Assembly (NCBI RefSeq): GCF_036246005.1
Contig: NZ_CP109171.1
Location: 8,358,001-8,422,000, forward strand
Source: Streptomyces sp. NBC_01723
GTDB taxonomy: Bacteria > Actinomycetota > Actinomycetes > Streptomycetales > Streptomycetaceae
Reading direction: 5' to 3'
DNA: 64,000 nt
Shown here: piece after piece, positions 46,164-55,063 of the stretch
How positions within the stretch are numbered: position 1 is the first letter of the stretch
Layout: every line of letters starts with the position of its first letter
Program-made: the position numbers and the translations under genes
Notes under the pieces: model-generated
What the model saw: the letters and a program-made list of their open reading frames with translations, nothing else
Told to the model about the DNA's origin: nothing
Databases searched by the model: none

Positions 46164-47234
46164 TCAGCCGGGGTGGCCCGTGGCGCCGCCCCCGGGCGGG
46201 GCGGGGCCGGTGGACTCACGGACGACCAGCCGCGGCCGCCCGTCCAGGCCGGTCTCCTCGACCGGCTCGCCGCACAGGGCCAGCAGCATGCGGGCGGCTG
46301 CCGCGCCGACCCGCTGCACCTGCTGGTCGACGGTGGTCAGCCGGGGATGGAGCCAGCTGCCGAGCGGCAGGTTGTCGTAGCCGACCACGGACACGTCCCG
46401 GGGTACGGCCAGCCCGGCGCGCTGCGCGGTGCCGATGCCGCACACCGCCATCGAGTCGTTCGCGTACACCAGCGCGGTGGGCCGGTCGTCCGCCGCGAGC
46501 AGCGCCTCGGTGGCTCCGACGGCGTGCCGCTCGCTGAAGTCGGTCGGCAGGACCGCGAAGGGGCGCAGCCCGGCCGCGCGCAGGGCGTCCTCGAAGGCGG
46601 CCCTGCGCACCCGGGTGTGCTGGAGCTCCGGTGGCCCGCTGACGTAGGCGACGCGCCGGTGGCCGAGCTCCAGCAGATGTGCGACGGCCTCGGCGATCCC
46701 CGCCCCCTGGTCCCGCAGGCCGACCCGCGGCACGACGCCCGTGCCGTCCGGCGCGCCCAGCAGCACCGCGGGCAGCCCCAGCCGGTCCAGTAGGGCGGGG
46801 CGGGCGTCCTCGTCGCGGGCGTCGGTGAGCACCGCCCCGTCCACCCGGCCCTCGGCCGCGAGCCGTTCGTAGAGCGCGTACTCCTCCCGATGACCGCTCA
46901 CCAGGTGCAGCAGCAGACCGTAGCCGCGCGGCGCCAGCTCGCCCTCTATGCCGGTGATCAGCTCACTGAAGTGCGGGTCGGAGCCCAGCACGTCGGTGGG
47001 CCGCCGGACCACCAGGGCCAGGCTGCGGGTACGGGCGTTGCGCAGCGCCGCCGCCGGGGCGTTGGGGCTCCACCCCAGCTCCAGCGCGGCGTCGAGGATG
47101 CGGCGGCGCGTCGCCTCGGAGAGCCGGCCCTTGTTGTTGAACGCCTGCGAGACGGCGGCGGTCGACACGCCGGCCGCGGCGGCGACCTCCTTGATCGTCG
47201 GCCGTCGGCCCGGCCGCTCGGTGGACACGCTCAC
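46164..47234 (-). CDS. LacI-family regulator of the sugar operon
   Basis: A 356-residue LacI/GalR regulator: N-terminal HTH PTIKEVAAAAGVSTAAVSQAFNNKGRLSEATRRRILDAALELGWSPNA, then a sugar-binding core (RSLALVVRRPTDVLGSDPHFSELITGIEGEL, GHRRVAYVSGP, TALVYANDSMAVCGIG, SVVGYDNLPLGSWLHPRLTTVDQ). The GTG start overlaps the permease stop as GTGA. It lies in the middle of the operon between transport and hydrolase genes and probably represses the promoter upstream of the binding-protein gene, where a small inverted repeat is found (50384-50397). Confidence 0.92.
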   Translation of the reverse strand: MSVSTERPGRRPTIKEVAAAAGVSTAAVSQAFNNKGRLSEATRRRILDAALELGWSPNAPAAALRNARTRSLALVVRRPTDVLGSDPHFSELITGIEGELAPRGYGLLLHLVSGHREEYALYERLAAEGRVDGAVLTDARDEDARPALLDRLGLPAVLLGAPDGTGVVPRVGLRDQGAGIAEAVAHLLELGHRRVAYVSGPPELQHTRVRRAAFEDALRAAGLRPFAVLPTDFSERHAVGATEALLAADDRPTALVYANDSMAVCGIGTAQRAGLAVPRDVSVVGYDNLPLGSWLHPRLTTVDQQVQRVGAAAARMLLALCGEPVEETGLDGRPRLVVRESTGPAPPGGGATGHPG

Positions 47235-48058
47235 GACTTCACCGCCCCGCTGACCAGGGCCTGCTGCATGCGCTTCTGGAGCACCGTGTAGACGATCCAC
47301 ACCGGCACCAGGGTCAGCACCGTGCCCGCCGTCAGGACGCCGTAGTCCGTGCCGGTGATCGACTTGAGCGTGGGCAGCGCCACCTGGACCGTGCGCTGCG
47401 CCGGGTCCGGACCGATGATGACCAGCGAGTACAGGTACTCGTTCCAGAAGGTCAGGAAGTTCAGCAGCAGCACCGTGGCGATGCCCGGCAGGCACATCGG
47501 CGTGTAGACGTGGCGCAGCACCGCGAAGGTCGACGCCCCGTCCAGCCGGGCGGCCTCCTCCATCTCCGGCGGGATGGTGCGCATGAACTGCACCAGGATC
47601 ACCACCGACAGCGGCAGCGCCGTCGCCGGCAGGAAGAGCACCATGAAGATCCGGGTGTGGAACAGCCCGGTGGCCGCCGCCAGCAGGAAGGTGGGGAAGA
47701 GCGCGGCGAAGGTGGGGATCAGGAAGCCCAGGGAGAAGACCTTCTCCACCAGCCCCGCCAGCCGCCCGGTCGAACGGGCCAGGGCGAACGCGGCCGGGAT
47801 CGCCAGCAGCAGCGTCAGCGCCAGCGAGAACACCGTCACCAGCGCGGAGTTGACCACCGCGAGCCCCAGGTCGGCGCTGTCGAACGCGGTCCGGAAGTTG
47901 TCCAGGCCCAGCGAGGTGGGCGGGGCGAAGGGGTGGGCGAAGATCTCCTCGTTCGACTTGAACGCCGAGGCGAGGAAGTAGTACAGCGGGACGACGAGCA
48001 GCACCGCGTACGTCCACACCAGGACGTGGGCCGGGAGCCAGCGCTTGCCGAGCTTCAT
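47231..48058 (-). CDS. sugar ABC transporter permease (MalG/CUT1 type)
   Basis: A 275-residue inner-membrane permease with six helices. It has the CUT1 hallmark coupling segment PPEMEEAARLDGASTFAVLRHVYTPMCLPGIATVLLLNFLTFWNEYLYSLVII. It starts at ATG 48058, just after the partner permease, and overlaps lacI by four bases. It works with the 48073 permease and the 49067 binding protein; no ATPase is encoded nearby, so a shared ATPase such as MsiK probably drives it. Confidence 0.92.
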   Translation of the reverse strand: MKLGKRWLPAHVLVWTYAVLLVVPLYYFLASAFKSNEEIFAHPFAPPTSLGLDNFRTAFDSADLGLAVVNSALVTVFSLALTLLLAIPAAFALARSTGRLAGLVEKVFSLGFLIPTFAALFPTFLLAAATGLFHTRIFMVLFLPATALPLSVVILVQFMRTIPPEMEEAARLDGASTFAVLRHVYTPMCLPGIATVLLLNFLTFWNEYLYSLVIIGPDPAQRTVQVALPTLKSITGTDYGVLTAGTVLTLVPVWIVYTVLQKRMQQALVSGAVKS

Positions 48059-48072
48059 GAGTGCTGCTCCGA

Positions 48073-49017
48073 TCAGTAGTTCTGGCGGAAGACACGGCGG
48101 ATCGTCAGCAGCCCGACGAGGCCGGCGAGGAAGAGCAGGACGCCCACCGTCTGGCTGTAGCCGAGGTCCGCGGCGATGAACGCCTTCTGGTAGACGAGGA
48201 ACGACAGGGTGGTGGACGACGTCCCCGGACCGCCCTGTGTCAGCAGCAGCACGTGCTGCGCCGAGCCGAACAGCGTCCACAGGAACTGGAGCATCGTCAC
48301 CACGCCCACGTAGTCGCGGATCACCGGGAAGTGCACCGACCACATCGTCCGCCAGTGGCCCGCCCCGTCCAGCTGTGCGGCCTCGCCCAGCTCGTCCGGC
48401 ACACTGCCCAGCCGGGCCGCGAACAGGACGGCGGTGAAGCCGATGCCGCTCCAGACGTCCAGGGCGATCAGACACGCCAGCGCCGTCGAGGGCGAGGCCA
48501 GCCACGCGTCGGTGAGCGAACCCAGGCCGATGCCCGTCAACGCCCCGTTGAGCAGGCCGTCCGGGGACAGGGCGGCGTAGAAGACCATCGCCTTCGCGGG
48601 CGTCGAGATCAGCCCCGGGATGAAGAGCAGGTACCGCAGGACGCGGTGCCCGGGCGGCCGTTGGGCGACGTAGTACCCCAGCATGTACGCGCACACGATC
48701 ATCACGGGCAGGGCGACGGCCAGTTGTACGACCGTGTTGCGGACCGCGTCCCAGAACACCGGGTCGTCCAGGACCACCCGGACGTTGTCGAGGCCCGCGA
48801 AGGACACCGGCTGGAGCATGCCCGGCCAGTGCAGGGCCGCGATCACGAAGATCGCGAGCAGCGGCCCGACCATGAACACGAGGTACCACGCGAGTGCGGG
48901 GACCGCGAGGACGGTGCCGCCCTGCCGCCGGCGCCCGCGCGGTGCGGAGGCGGGCGAGGGCGGGGGTGCGGACCGACGGGCCGCGCTGCCGTCCGGCGTC
49001 GTCGTGAGCGTCGTCAT
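48073..49017 (-). CDS. sugar ABC transporter permease (MalF/CUT1 type)
   Basis: A 314-residue permease: a disordered N-terminus rich in Ala, Pro and Arg, then six helices. The coupling motif is VPDELGEAAQLDGAGHWRTMWSVHFPVIRDYVGVVTMLQFLWTLFGSAQHVLLLTQGGPG. Start ATG 49017. It lies between the binding-protein gene (49 bp upstream) and the second permease (14 bp downstream), one operon. Substrate is likely a beta-linked oligosaccharide, judged from the two glycosidases in the operon. Confidence 0.92.
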   Translation of the reverse strand: MTTLTTTPDGSAARRSAPPPSPASAPRGRRRQGGTVLAVPALAWYLVFMVGPLLAIFVIAALHWPGMLQPVSFAGLDNVRVVLDDPVFWDAVRNTVVQLAVALPVMIVCAYMLGYYVAQRPPGHRVLRYLLFIPGLISTPAKAMVFYAALSPDGLLNGALTGIGLGSLTDAWLASPSTALACLIALDVWSGIGFTAVLFAARLGSVPDELGEAAQLDGAGHWRTMWSVHFPVIRDYVGVVTMLQFLWTLFGSAQHVLLLTQGGPGTSSTTLSFLVYQKAFIAADLGYSQTVGVLLFLAGLVGLLTIRRVFRQNY

Positions 49018-49066
49018 GCGGTGACTCCCGGAGTACGGGGGGCGGATACGAGGGGGACCGGGCGGT

Positions 49067-50356
49067 TCATGCGGACCGGTACGCGGACTCGAGGGCGGCG
49101 CGCACGCGGGCCGCGCCGGTGCCCCGGGTGAAGGACGTGCTGGTCGCGGTGATCAGCTGCTGCGCTGCGGCGGGCGGCACGTACACGTCGGGGAGGAGGA
49201 CCTGGCTCACCTCGGAACCGAGCCGCTGGGCCGCACCCACGAGGGGGAAGTCGTTACTCACGGCGTCCGTGCGAAGGGCCATGTCCCGGCCGCTCTCCGT
49301 CACGAACCGGGCCACCGTGTCGGGCCGGTACATGAACCGCAGGAACTTCTCGACCTGCTCGATCTTGCGCACGCCGTTGGGGCTGATCCAGAAACCGATG
49401 AGGGTGTAGGCGCGGATGACGGTCGGGCCCTCGTGCGCCGCGCCGTCGGCCAGGGGCCAGCCGCCCACCTCGGTGTGCCGGGCCACCTTCTCCGGCACCT
49501 TGGCGAGCGCCGAGGACATCGCCGACTGGACCGCCGCCTCCTCGGTGTTGAACTGCGTGTTCATCGAGTCGGACGTGAGCCCCTGCGCCTTGTCCGCGAA
49601 GACTCCTGCGTCGCGCAGGTGCGTGAAGTACTCGATGCCCCGGCGGGCGCCGCGGCCGCCGAAGTCGCCGGTGGAGTAGACGTGCCGGGCCTCCTCCTGC
49701 GACAGGAACGTCTGGATGATCTGCGCCATCAGTTTCTGCCCGGTCCAGTCGTTGCCGCCGACGGTCACGGGGGCGATGCCCTTGGCGCGGAGCTTGCGTG
49801 CCGCGGCGATCAACGCGTCCCCCGTGGTGGGGATCTCGTCGACGCCGGCCCGGTCGAGCAGGGCGCGGTTGTAGGCGACGGGCCAGTTCGTGGCGAAGTA
49901 GGGGAACGCCCTGACCCGGCCCTCGTCGTCGGTCCAGTCGGCCAGGGCGGCGGGCAGCACCCGGTCGCGCAGCCCCCAGTCGTCGAGGTAGGGGCGGACG
50001 TCGACGGTCGCGCCGACGTCCGTCCAGGCCAGCGTCTTGTCGTAGAGGTTGACCATCACGACGTCGGCCTCCTTGCGGGCCAGCCGGGAGGTCTCGTACA
50101 CCTGGCCGAGGTCGTCGCCGTTGACGAGGTTCTTGACCTTCAGCCCCGGGTTCTCCTCGCGGAAGCGGTCGACGGCCGCGAGGTAGGTGGGGGAGCCCGG
50201 CGCGGTCGTGCCGAGCTGGGTGTGGACGACGAGGGTGTCCGGATCGGAGTCCGCCGACGCCAACGACGAACAGCCGGACAGAGCGGGCAGGGCAACGGCC
50301 GCAGCCAGGCCGGAACCGGCGGCGAACAGGTCGCGCCGAGTCAGCGAAGAGCGCAC
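49067..50356 (-). CDS. sugar-binding lipoprotein of ABC transporter
   Basis: A 429-residue extracellular solute-binding protein (family 1). The signal RRDLFAAGSGLAAAVALPALSGC has both twin arginines and a lipobox with Cys about residue 31. The mature domain has FREENPGLKVKNLVNGDDLGQVYETSRLARKEADVVMVNLYDKTLAW and FPYFATNWPVAYNRALLDRAGVDEIPTTGDALIAAARKLRAKGIAPVTVGGNDWTG. It starts at GTG 50356, the best fit for the signal peptide; a longer frame from 50584 is not plausible. It is first in the operon and delivers sugar to the two permeases. Confidence 0.9.
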   Translation of the reverse strand: MRSSLTRRDLFAAGSGLAAAVALPALSGCSSLASADSDPDTLVVHTQLGTTAPGSPTYLAAVDRFREENPGLKVKNLVNGDDLGQVYETSRLARKEADVVMVNLYDKTLAWTDVGATVDVRPYLDDWGLRDRVLPAALADWTDDEGRVRAFPYFATNWPVAYNRALLDRAGVDEIPTTGDALIAAARKLRAKGIAPVTVGGNDWTGQKLMAQIIQTFLSQEEARHVYSTGDFGGRGARRGIEYFTHLRDAGVFADKAQGLTSDSMNTQFNTEEAAVQSAMSSALAKVPEKVARHTEVGGWPLADGAAHEGPTVIRAYTLIGFWISPNGVRKIEQVEKFLRFMYRPDTVARFVTESGRDMALRTDAVSNDFPLVGAAQRLGSEVSQVLLPDVYVPPAAAQQLITATSTSFTRGTGAARVRAALESAYRSA

Positions 50357-50383
50357 AGCGGGGGTCTCCAACCAAGCGGTTAA

Positions 50384-50397
50384 CGATTGGTTAATCG
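50384..50397. promoter_or_regulatory. LacI operator candidate upstream of the sugar operon
   Basis: CGATTGGTTAATCG has perfect 5-bp arms and lies 28 bp upstream of the binding-protein start. A second GGTTAA copy is 11 bp away (50378-50383). The location suits the operon's LacI regulator; binding is not shown. Confidence 0.45.
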
Positions 50398-50480
50398 ATG
50401 TACCTCGTGAGGTGCGAGGACCATATGGAGTGGAGGGACCGCGGTCAAGGGGGTGACGCCGGGGACTTCGACGGGTCCGG

Positions 50481-51380
50481 TCAGGCCGTCGCGGTGTCGT
50501 CGGCGGCGATCCCGAGCCGGCCGGCCACGGTGGTGAGGGCCGCGCCCAGCGGGAGCGCGACCCGTACGACGGCCTCCCGGTCACCGCGGGTCGGGTCCCG
50601 GTTGACGATCAGCACCGGCGTGCCGGCGCGGGCCGCCTGGCGGACGAACCGCAGCCCCGACATCACCGTCAGCGAGGAGCCCAGGACCAGCAGAGTGGTG
50701 GCACCCCGGACCAGTTCGCGGCAGTGCTCCACGCGTGCGGGCGGGACGGCCTCGCCGAAGAACACCACGTCCGGTTTGAGGACGCCGCCGCACAGTGCGC
50801 AGGGCACCACGCGGAAGTCCCCGACCTGGTCGTCGGTGAGATCGGCGTCGCCGTCCGGATTGATCCCGGCGGCCACCGGCTCGAAGCCCGGGTTGGCCGC
50901 CTCCAGCCGCCGGGCGAGTTCGCGCCGCGGGCTGAACGCGCCGCAGGTCAGGCAGACGACGCGGTCCAGGCTGCCGTGCAGTTCGACGACGTCCTCGCTG
51001 CCGGCGGCCTGGTGCAGACCGTCGACGTTCTGGGTGATCACGCCGGCGAGCAGGCCCCGGTCCCCGAACGCGGCCACGGACCGGTGCCCGGCGTTGGGCC
51101 GCGCCCGGCCGAAGGTGCGCCAGCCGAGGTGACTGCGGGCCCAGTAGCGACGCCGGGCCGCCGCGCTGCCGGTGAAGTCCTGGTACGTCATCGGCGTGTG
51201 CCGGCTCAGGCTGCCGCCCTCGCCCCGGTAGTCGGGAATCCCCGACTCCGTCGAGATCCCGGCCCCGCTGAGCACCACCACCCCACCGGCGCCCAGCGCG
51301 TCGGCGACGGGCTCCAGGTCCGTCGTGCCCGGCGGCAGGTCCGCTCCCGGGGTCCAGCTCAGAGTGGGCCGCATACGCAT
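50481..51380 (-). CDS. Sir2-family NAD-dependent protein deacylase
   Basis: A 299-residue sirtuin with all core motifs: VVVLSGAGISTESGIPDYRG (NAD), ITQNVDGLHQAAG with catalytic HG in VELHGSLD, zinc cysteines in CLTCG and CALCGG, KPDVVFFGEAVP, VLGSSLTVMSG and LIVNRDPT. It removes acyl groups from lysines in the cytoplasm. The start could be ATG 51380 or ATG 51374. No partner acetyltransferase is adjacent. Confidence 0.93.
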   Translation of the reverse strand: MRMRPTLSWTPGADLPPGTTDLEPVADALGAGGVVVLSGAGISTESGIPDYRGEGGSLSRHTPMTYQDFTGSAAARRRYWARSHLGWRTFGRARPNAGHRSVAAFGDRGLLAGVITQNVDGLHQAAGSEDVVELHGSLDRVVCLTCGAFSPRRELARRLEAANPGFEPVAAGINPDGDADLTDDQVGDFRVVPCALCGGVLKPDVVFFGEAVPPARVEHCRELVRGATTLLVLGSSLTVMSGLRFVRQAARAGTPVLIVNRDPTRGDREAVVRVALPLGAALTTVAGRLGIAADDTATA

Positions 51381-51654
51381 GCGGCAAGGGTACGGAAACC
51401 GGGCGCCCTTCCGGACGCCGGGGCGTGTCCGTTGTTCGCTTCGGGCGGGGACCGGGACGTGCCCGGTGCCTGCTGGGTGCGGCTGCGGCCCGCGCTGGTC
51501 GAACCGCGCCGGGCCGCGCCGGGCGACCCACCCCCGGCCGCGCCCGGCGACCCGCTCCGACATGCCCTTCCCCGGGCCGGGTGACACACTTGCACTGGCC
51601 AGGCCCGCGGGTGGCTGACGCCCGTACGGAGGCGTCCTGGTCCGGGAGTGGTCG

Positions 51655-52485
51655 ATGTTCCGCAAGCGTCCCGCACCTGACGGTGAAGAGCTGCTGGCCC
51701 GGCTGGCGTCGCTGACCACTCAGGCCCGGGAGCTGGCCGAACTGCGCAGGTCCCAGATGGAGCTCGCGATCGCCCTGCAACGCGACATGCTGCCCGCCGA
51801 CCTTCCCACGGTCCCCGGCTTCCACCTGGCCGCCTGCTACGCGCCCGCGTACGCCGGACTCAACGTGGGCGGCGACTGGTACGACGCCTTCGAGCTGCCC
51901 GACGGCCGCGTCGGGCTCTCCGTCGGTGACGTGCAGGGCCACGCCATCGACGCGGCGGCGTTCATGGGCCAGGTCCGCGTCGGCCTGCGGGCGCTCGCCT
52001 CCGTGACGAGTCAGCCGGGGGACCTGCTCGCCTGGACCAACGACCTCGTCCTGTCCCTGAACAAGGACCTCTTCGCCACCTGCACCTTCATCCGCTTCGA
52101 CCCGGCCACGGGCGTCCTGGAGAGCGCGCGGGCCGGCCACATCCCCTGTGTCCGGGCCGCCGCGGACGGCAGGGCCGAGGTCTGCCACGACGAGGGCGGG
52201 CCGCCGCTGGGCGTCCTGGAGGGGGCCGAGTATCCGGTGACCCGGTACCGGCTCGCCGCGGGCGGCGTGCTCGTCCTGGTCACGGACGGCGTCGTGGAGG
52301 GGCCGTCCCTCAGCATCGACGACGGGCTCGACAGGGTGGCGCGGCTGGCGGGCCTCGCGGCCGTCGCCGGCATGGATGCGCAGTCCCTCGCGGCCGCCGT
52401 GCTCAAGAACGCCGAGCTGATCGGACACGAGGACGACGCCGCCGTACTCGTCGTCGGCCATGGCGGACCCGCCGTTACGCCGTAG
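51655..52485 (+). CDS. PP2C-type SpoIIE-family serine/threonine phosphatase
   Basis: A 276-residue protein: a short N-terminal coiled-coil-like region (EELLARLASLTTQARELAELRRSQMELAIALQRDMLP) feeding the SpoIIE phosphatase domain with metal-binding aspartates in VGGDWYDAFELPDGRVGLSVGDVQGHAIDAAAFMGQVR, then AGHIPCVRAAADG, LVTDGVVEG and a final DDAAVLVV. There is no sensor domain. The next gene, encoding a MASE1 membrane protein, overlaps its 3' end, so that protein may provide the input. A likely role is dephosphorylating an anti-sigma-factor antagonist. Confidence 0.9.
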   Translation: MFRKRPAPDGEELLARLASLTTQARELAELRRSQMELAIALQRDMLPADLPTVPGFHLAACYAPAYAGLNVGGDWYDAFELPDGRVGLSVGDVQGHAIDAAAFMGQVRVGLRALASVTSQPGDLLAWTNDLVLSLNKDLFATCTFIRFDPATGVLESARAGHIPCVRAAADGRAEVCHDEGGPPLGVLEGAEYPVTRYRLAAGGVLVLVTDGVVEGPSLSIDDGLDRVARLAGLAAVAGMDAQSLAAAVLKNAELIGHEDDAAVLVVGHGGPAVTP

Positions 52486-53524
52486 GGCGGGACGGGGCGC
52501 CTCTCACCTCGCTGACCGGCCGGGGCCGGTGTCTGATGGCTCCGTGGTGGATATCCGTGCATGGCCGCGACCGGTCGTCCTCCTCTGCGAGACGCTGCTC
52601 GTCGCCGGTTTCTACTACGCGGCGGGGCGACTGGGCCTGTCGCAGCAGCTGACCGCCGACGGGGCGATCGTCACGCCCATCTGGCCGCCCACCGGCCTCG
52701 CGGTGGCCTGTCTGCTGCTCTTCGGACCACGGTGCGTGCCCGGCATCGCGCTCGGCGCGCTGCTCGTCATCGTCTCCCTCGGCAGGCCCGGACTCTCGGC
52801 CGTCGGGATCGTGGCCGGCAACACCGCGGCCCCCGTCTGCTCCTACCTGATGCTGCGGGCGGTCGGTTTCCGCGTGAGCCTGAGCCGCCTGCGCGACGGG
52901 CTGTCGCTGGTCTTCCTGGGTGCGCTGACGGCCATGCTGATCAGTTCGGCGGTGGGCGTCGGGATGCTCGTCCTGTCGGACAAGCTGCCGTCGAGCGACC
53001 TCTGGCTCGTCTGGCTCGCGTGGTGGGTCGGCGACGCGACGGGCGTCGTGCTCGTCACGCCGCTGCTGCTGCTCCTGCACCGCGCGCGGCTGCCGCCGCC
53101 GTCCGCCCGGTGGACCGAGGCCGTGGGGCTCGCCGTCGTCGTCGGCGTACTGGTCCCGCTGATCATGTACAGCACGGTCAGCCTGCTCTTCCTGGTCTAC
53201 CCCCTGCTGATCCTTTCCGTGCTGCGCTTCCAGCTGGCGGGCGCCATACCGTGCGCCCTTTTCGCCTCGGTGACGGCCACCGTCGTGGCCCGGGAGGAGG
53301 TCGGCGCCTTCGGCGCGCTCAGTGACATCGAGACGTTGATGAGACTCCAGGCGTTCAACGGCACGCTGGGGCTCACCGCGCTCCTGCTGTCCGCGGTGAT
53401 CAGCGAGCAGCTCAACACCCGGCGGTCGGTGGAACGGGCCTGCAAGGAGCTGGTCGAGGCCTTGCAGCACCTGAACGCCGGGGGCTCCCAGAACCCGGGG
53501 GCACCCGGCGGGGACGTCCGCTGA
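52460..53524 (+). CDS. MASE1-domain integral membrane protein
   Basis: About eight transmembrane helices across residues 40-320, with MASE1 motifs (AGRLGLSQQLTADGAIVTPIWPPTGLAVACLLLFG and WLVWLAWWVGDATGVVLVTPLLLL). The end is a short cytoplasmic helix (TRRSVERACKELVEALQHL). MASE1 usually serves as the sensory front end of kinases or cyclases; here it stands alone, with no output domain, next to a SpoIIE phosphatase. The ATG at 52460 overlaps the phosphatase gene by 26 bp; GTG 52544, closer to the first helix, is a real alternative. Confidence 0.8.
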   Translation: MADPPLRRRAGRGASHLADRPGPVSDGSVVDIRAWPRPVVLLCETLLVAGFYYAAGRLGLSQQLTADGAIVTPIWPPTGLAVACLLLFGPRCVPGIALGALLVIVSLGRPGLSAVGIVAGNTAAPVCSYLMLRAVGFRVSLSRLRDGLSLVFLGALTAMLISSAVGVGMLVLSDKLPSSDLWLVWLAWWVGDATGVVLVTPLLLLLHRARLPPPSARWTEAVGLAVVVGVLVPLIMYSTVSLLFLVYPLLILSVLRFQLAGAIPCALFASVTATVVAREEVGAFGALSDIETLMRLQAFNGTLGLTALLLSAVISEQLNTRRSVERACKELVEALQHLNAGGSQNPGAPGGDVR

Positions 53525-53647
53525 GCGCGGCGGCGGCGTGCCCCGCAGGCTCCCCGAGCTTGGCCGGGTCCCACAGCAGGAAGGGCACCACGGTCCCGTC
53601 CCCTGTGCACGGGCGCATGTCGTCGGGGGCGCCGGCGCCGGTGAGCC

Positions 53648-55063
53648 TCACGCCGTCCGTGTGTCCGGTGCCGTCCCGCGGCCCAGGGTGCGGTCGAAGA
53701 CGGTCAGCAGGAGGAACACCACCCCGGCGCCGAGCATGACCCAGGCCAGCGTGTGCATGCCGCCGGTGTCCGCGTGCTGCCCGAAGGCCGCCGCGCTCGC
53801 GGCAGAGGCGATCATGGAGCCTACGTAGGCGAAGGTCCGCAGCAGACCGGCGGAGGACGCCGTGCGCTCGGGATCGGCCTGGAAGTAGACCGAGTTCTGC
53901 AAGGCCAGGTTGTTGAGCCCCTGCGGGACGCCGAAGACCAGGGCGACCAGGAGCAGCATCCACAGCGGGCTCTCAGCCGTGAGCGTGAGGATCAGCACGC
54001 AGGCGACGATCTGCCCCGCCGCGCCGAGCAGCAGCTTCCCGCGCACACTCCGGCTGCGCCCGGAGACGACCGAGACGCCGATCGCCAGCAGGAACATCGG
54101 GATCTGCGCCAGCCCGGCACGGAAGGGCGACAGCCCGAAGCCCTCCTCCGTCCACTGGGTGAAGCCGTAGCGGAAGGCGTACGCGACGACGTAGGCCACG
54201 AGCGCGCGCCCGTACGTGGCGAGCAGCGGGGTGTTGCCGCCCAGGACCCGCAGGTCGATGAAGGGGGTGGCGGCCCGCAGCTCCCGGGCCGCGAAGGCCG
54301 CGCCCGCGGCGACGGTGATCGCCATCAGGTACCAGTCGCGCAGGTGCAGGTTCATCAGGAAGAGCAGCAGCGAGACGAGCGTCGCGGCGAACAGCGCCAT
54401 GCCGGGCAGGTCGAGCTGCGCGGCCGTCCGTCCGTGCCGCGGGCGCCCGGCCCCGTCGGCCGGCTTGGGCAGGCGCAGCATCCCCAGTACCACCGCGGCG
54501 ACGGCCAGGGGCACGTTCAGCGCGAACGTGGTGCGCCAGCCCCCGGCGGCGATCAGCAGACCGCCCAGCAGCGGGCCGACGACGGCGATGGTCTGGTTGG
54601 CGACCGCCAGCGCGGTCAGTACCCCGCCGGGACTGTCCCGCCCGGTGCGCTCGGCCTCGCCACGCAGCAGCGCCATCGCCGCGGGGTAGCCGGCGCAGGT
54701 GCCGAAGCCGAGCAGGACCCGCGCGGCGATCAGTACGCCGAGGTTCGGTGCCAGGGCGCCGACGACTCCGGCCGCGCCGACCAGGCCGGTACTGAGGAGG
54801 AAGAGCCTGCGCGGGCCGAAGAGGTCGATGAGCCGGCCCACGACCGGCTGTCCGAGCGAGGTGGCCAGGTAGAGCGCGGAGACCAGCCAGGCGGTCTGCG
54901 AGGCCGGCGCTCCCAGGGCGCTGCCGATGGGGACGAGGGCGACGGCGATGATCGTCGAGTTGACCGGGTTGAGGACCGAACCGAGCAGCATCGGCGGCAG
55001 CAGCCGCCGGTCGAAGCCGGGCCGGTCCTCCTCGCGCGTCCGGGCCGCCGTCTGCTCAGTCAC
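53648..55063 (-). CDS. MFS transporter, probable drug exporter
   Basis: A 471-residue major facilitator with 12-14 helices. Motif A is VGRLIDLFGPRRLFLLSTG, motif C-like is AVANQTIAVVGPLLGGLLIAAGGWRTTFALNVPLA, and the C-terminal half has FRAGLAQIPMFLLAIGVSVVSGR. Its ATG lies 8 bp inside the end of the upstream marR gene, so the regulator and pump are one operon. Small toxic molecules are the expected substrates. Confidence 0.9.
   Translation of the reverse strand: MTEQTAARTREEDRPGFDRRLLPPMLLGSVLNPVNSTIIAVALVPIGSALGAPASQTAWLVSALYLATSLGQPVVGRLIDLFGPRRLFLLSTGLVGAAGVVGALAPNLGVLIAARVLLGFGTCAGYPAAMALLRGEAERTGRDSPGGVLTALAVANQTIAVVGPLLGGLLIAAGGWRTTFALNVPLAVAAVVLGMLRLPKPADGAGRPRHGRTAAQLDLPGMALFAATLVSLLLFLMNLHLRDWYLMAITVAAGAAFAARELRAATPFIDLRVLGGNTPLLATYGRALVAYVVAYAFRYGFTQWTEEGFGLSPFRAGLAQIPMFLLAIGVSVVSGRSRSVRGKLLLGAAGQIVACVLILTLTAESPLWMLLLVALVFGVPQGLNNLALQNSVYFQADPERTASSAGLLRTFAYVGSMIASAASAAAFGQHADTGGMHTLAWVMLGAGVVFLLLTVFDRTLGRGTAPDTRTA

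Noticed and set aside
47235..48095. LacI regulator extended upstream through the permease gene
   Set aside because: The extension is out-of-frame permease sequence; GTGA overlap at 47234 gives the natural start.
51381..51654. Repetitive GC tract (GCCGCGCC/GGCGACCC) between sir2 and the phosphatase gene
   Set aside because: Imperfect low-complexity repeats typical of GC-rich spacers; no ORF or clear operator.
53525..53647. Possible small gene or remnant between the MASE1 and MFS genes
   Set aside because: A minus-strand frame reads DDMRPCTGDGTVVPFLLWDPAKLGEPAGH, which looks protein-like, but I recognise no family and see no start signal.
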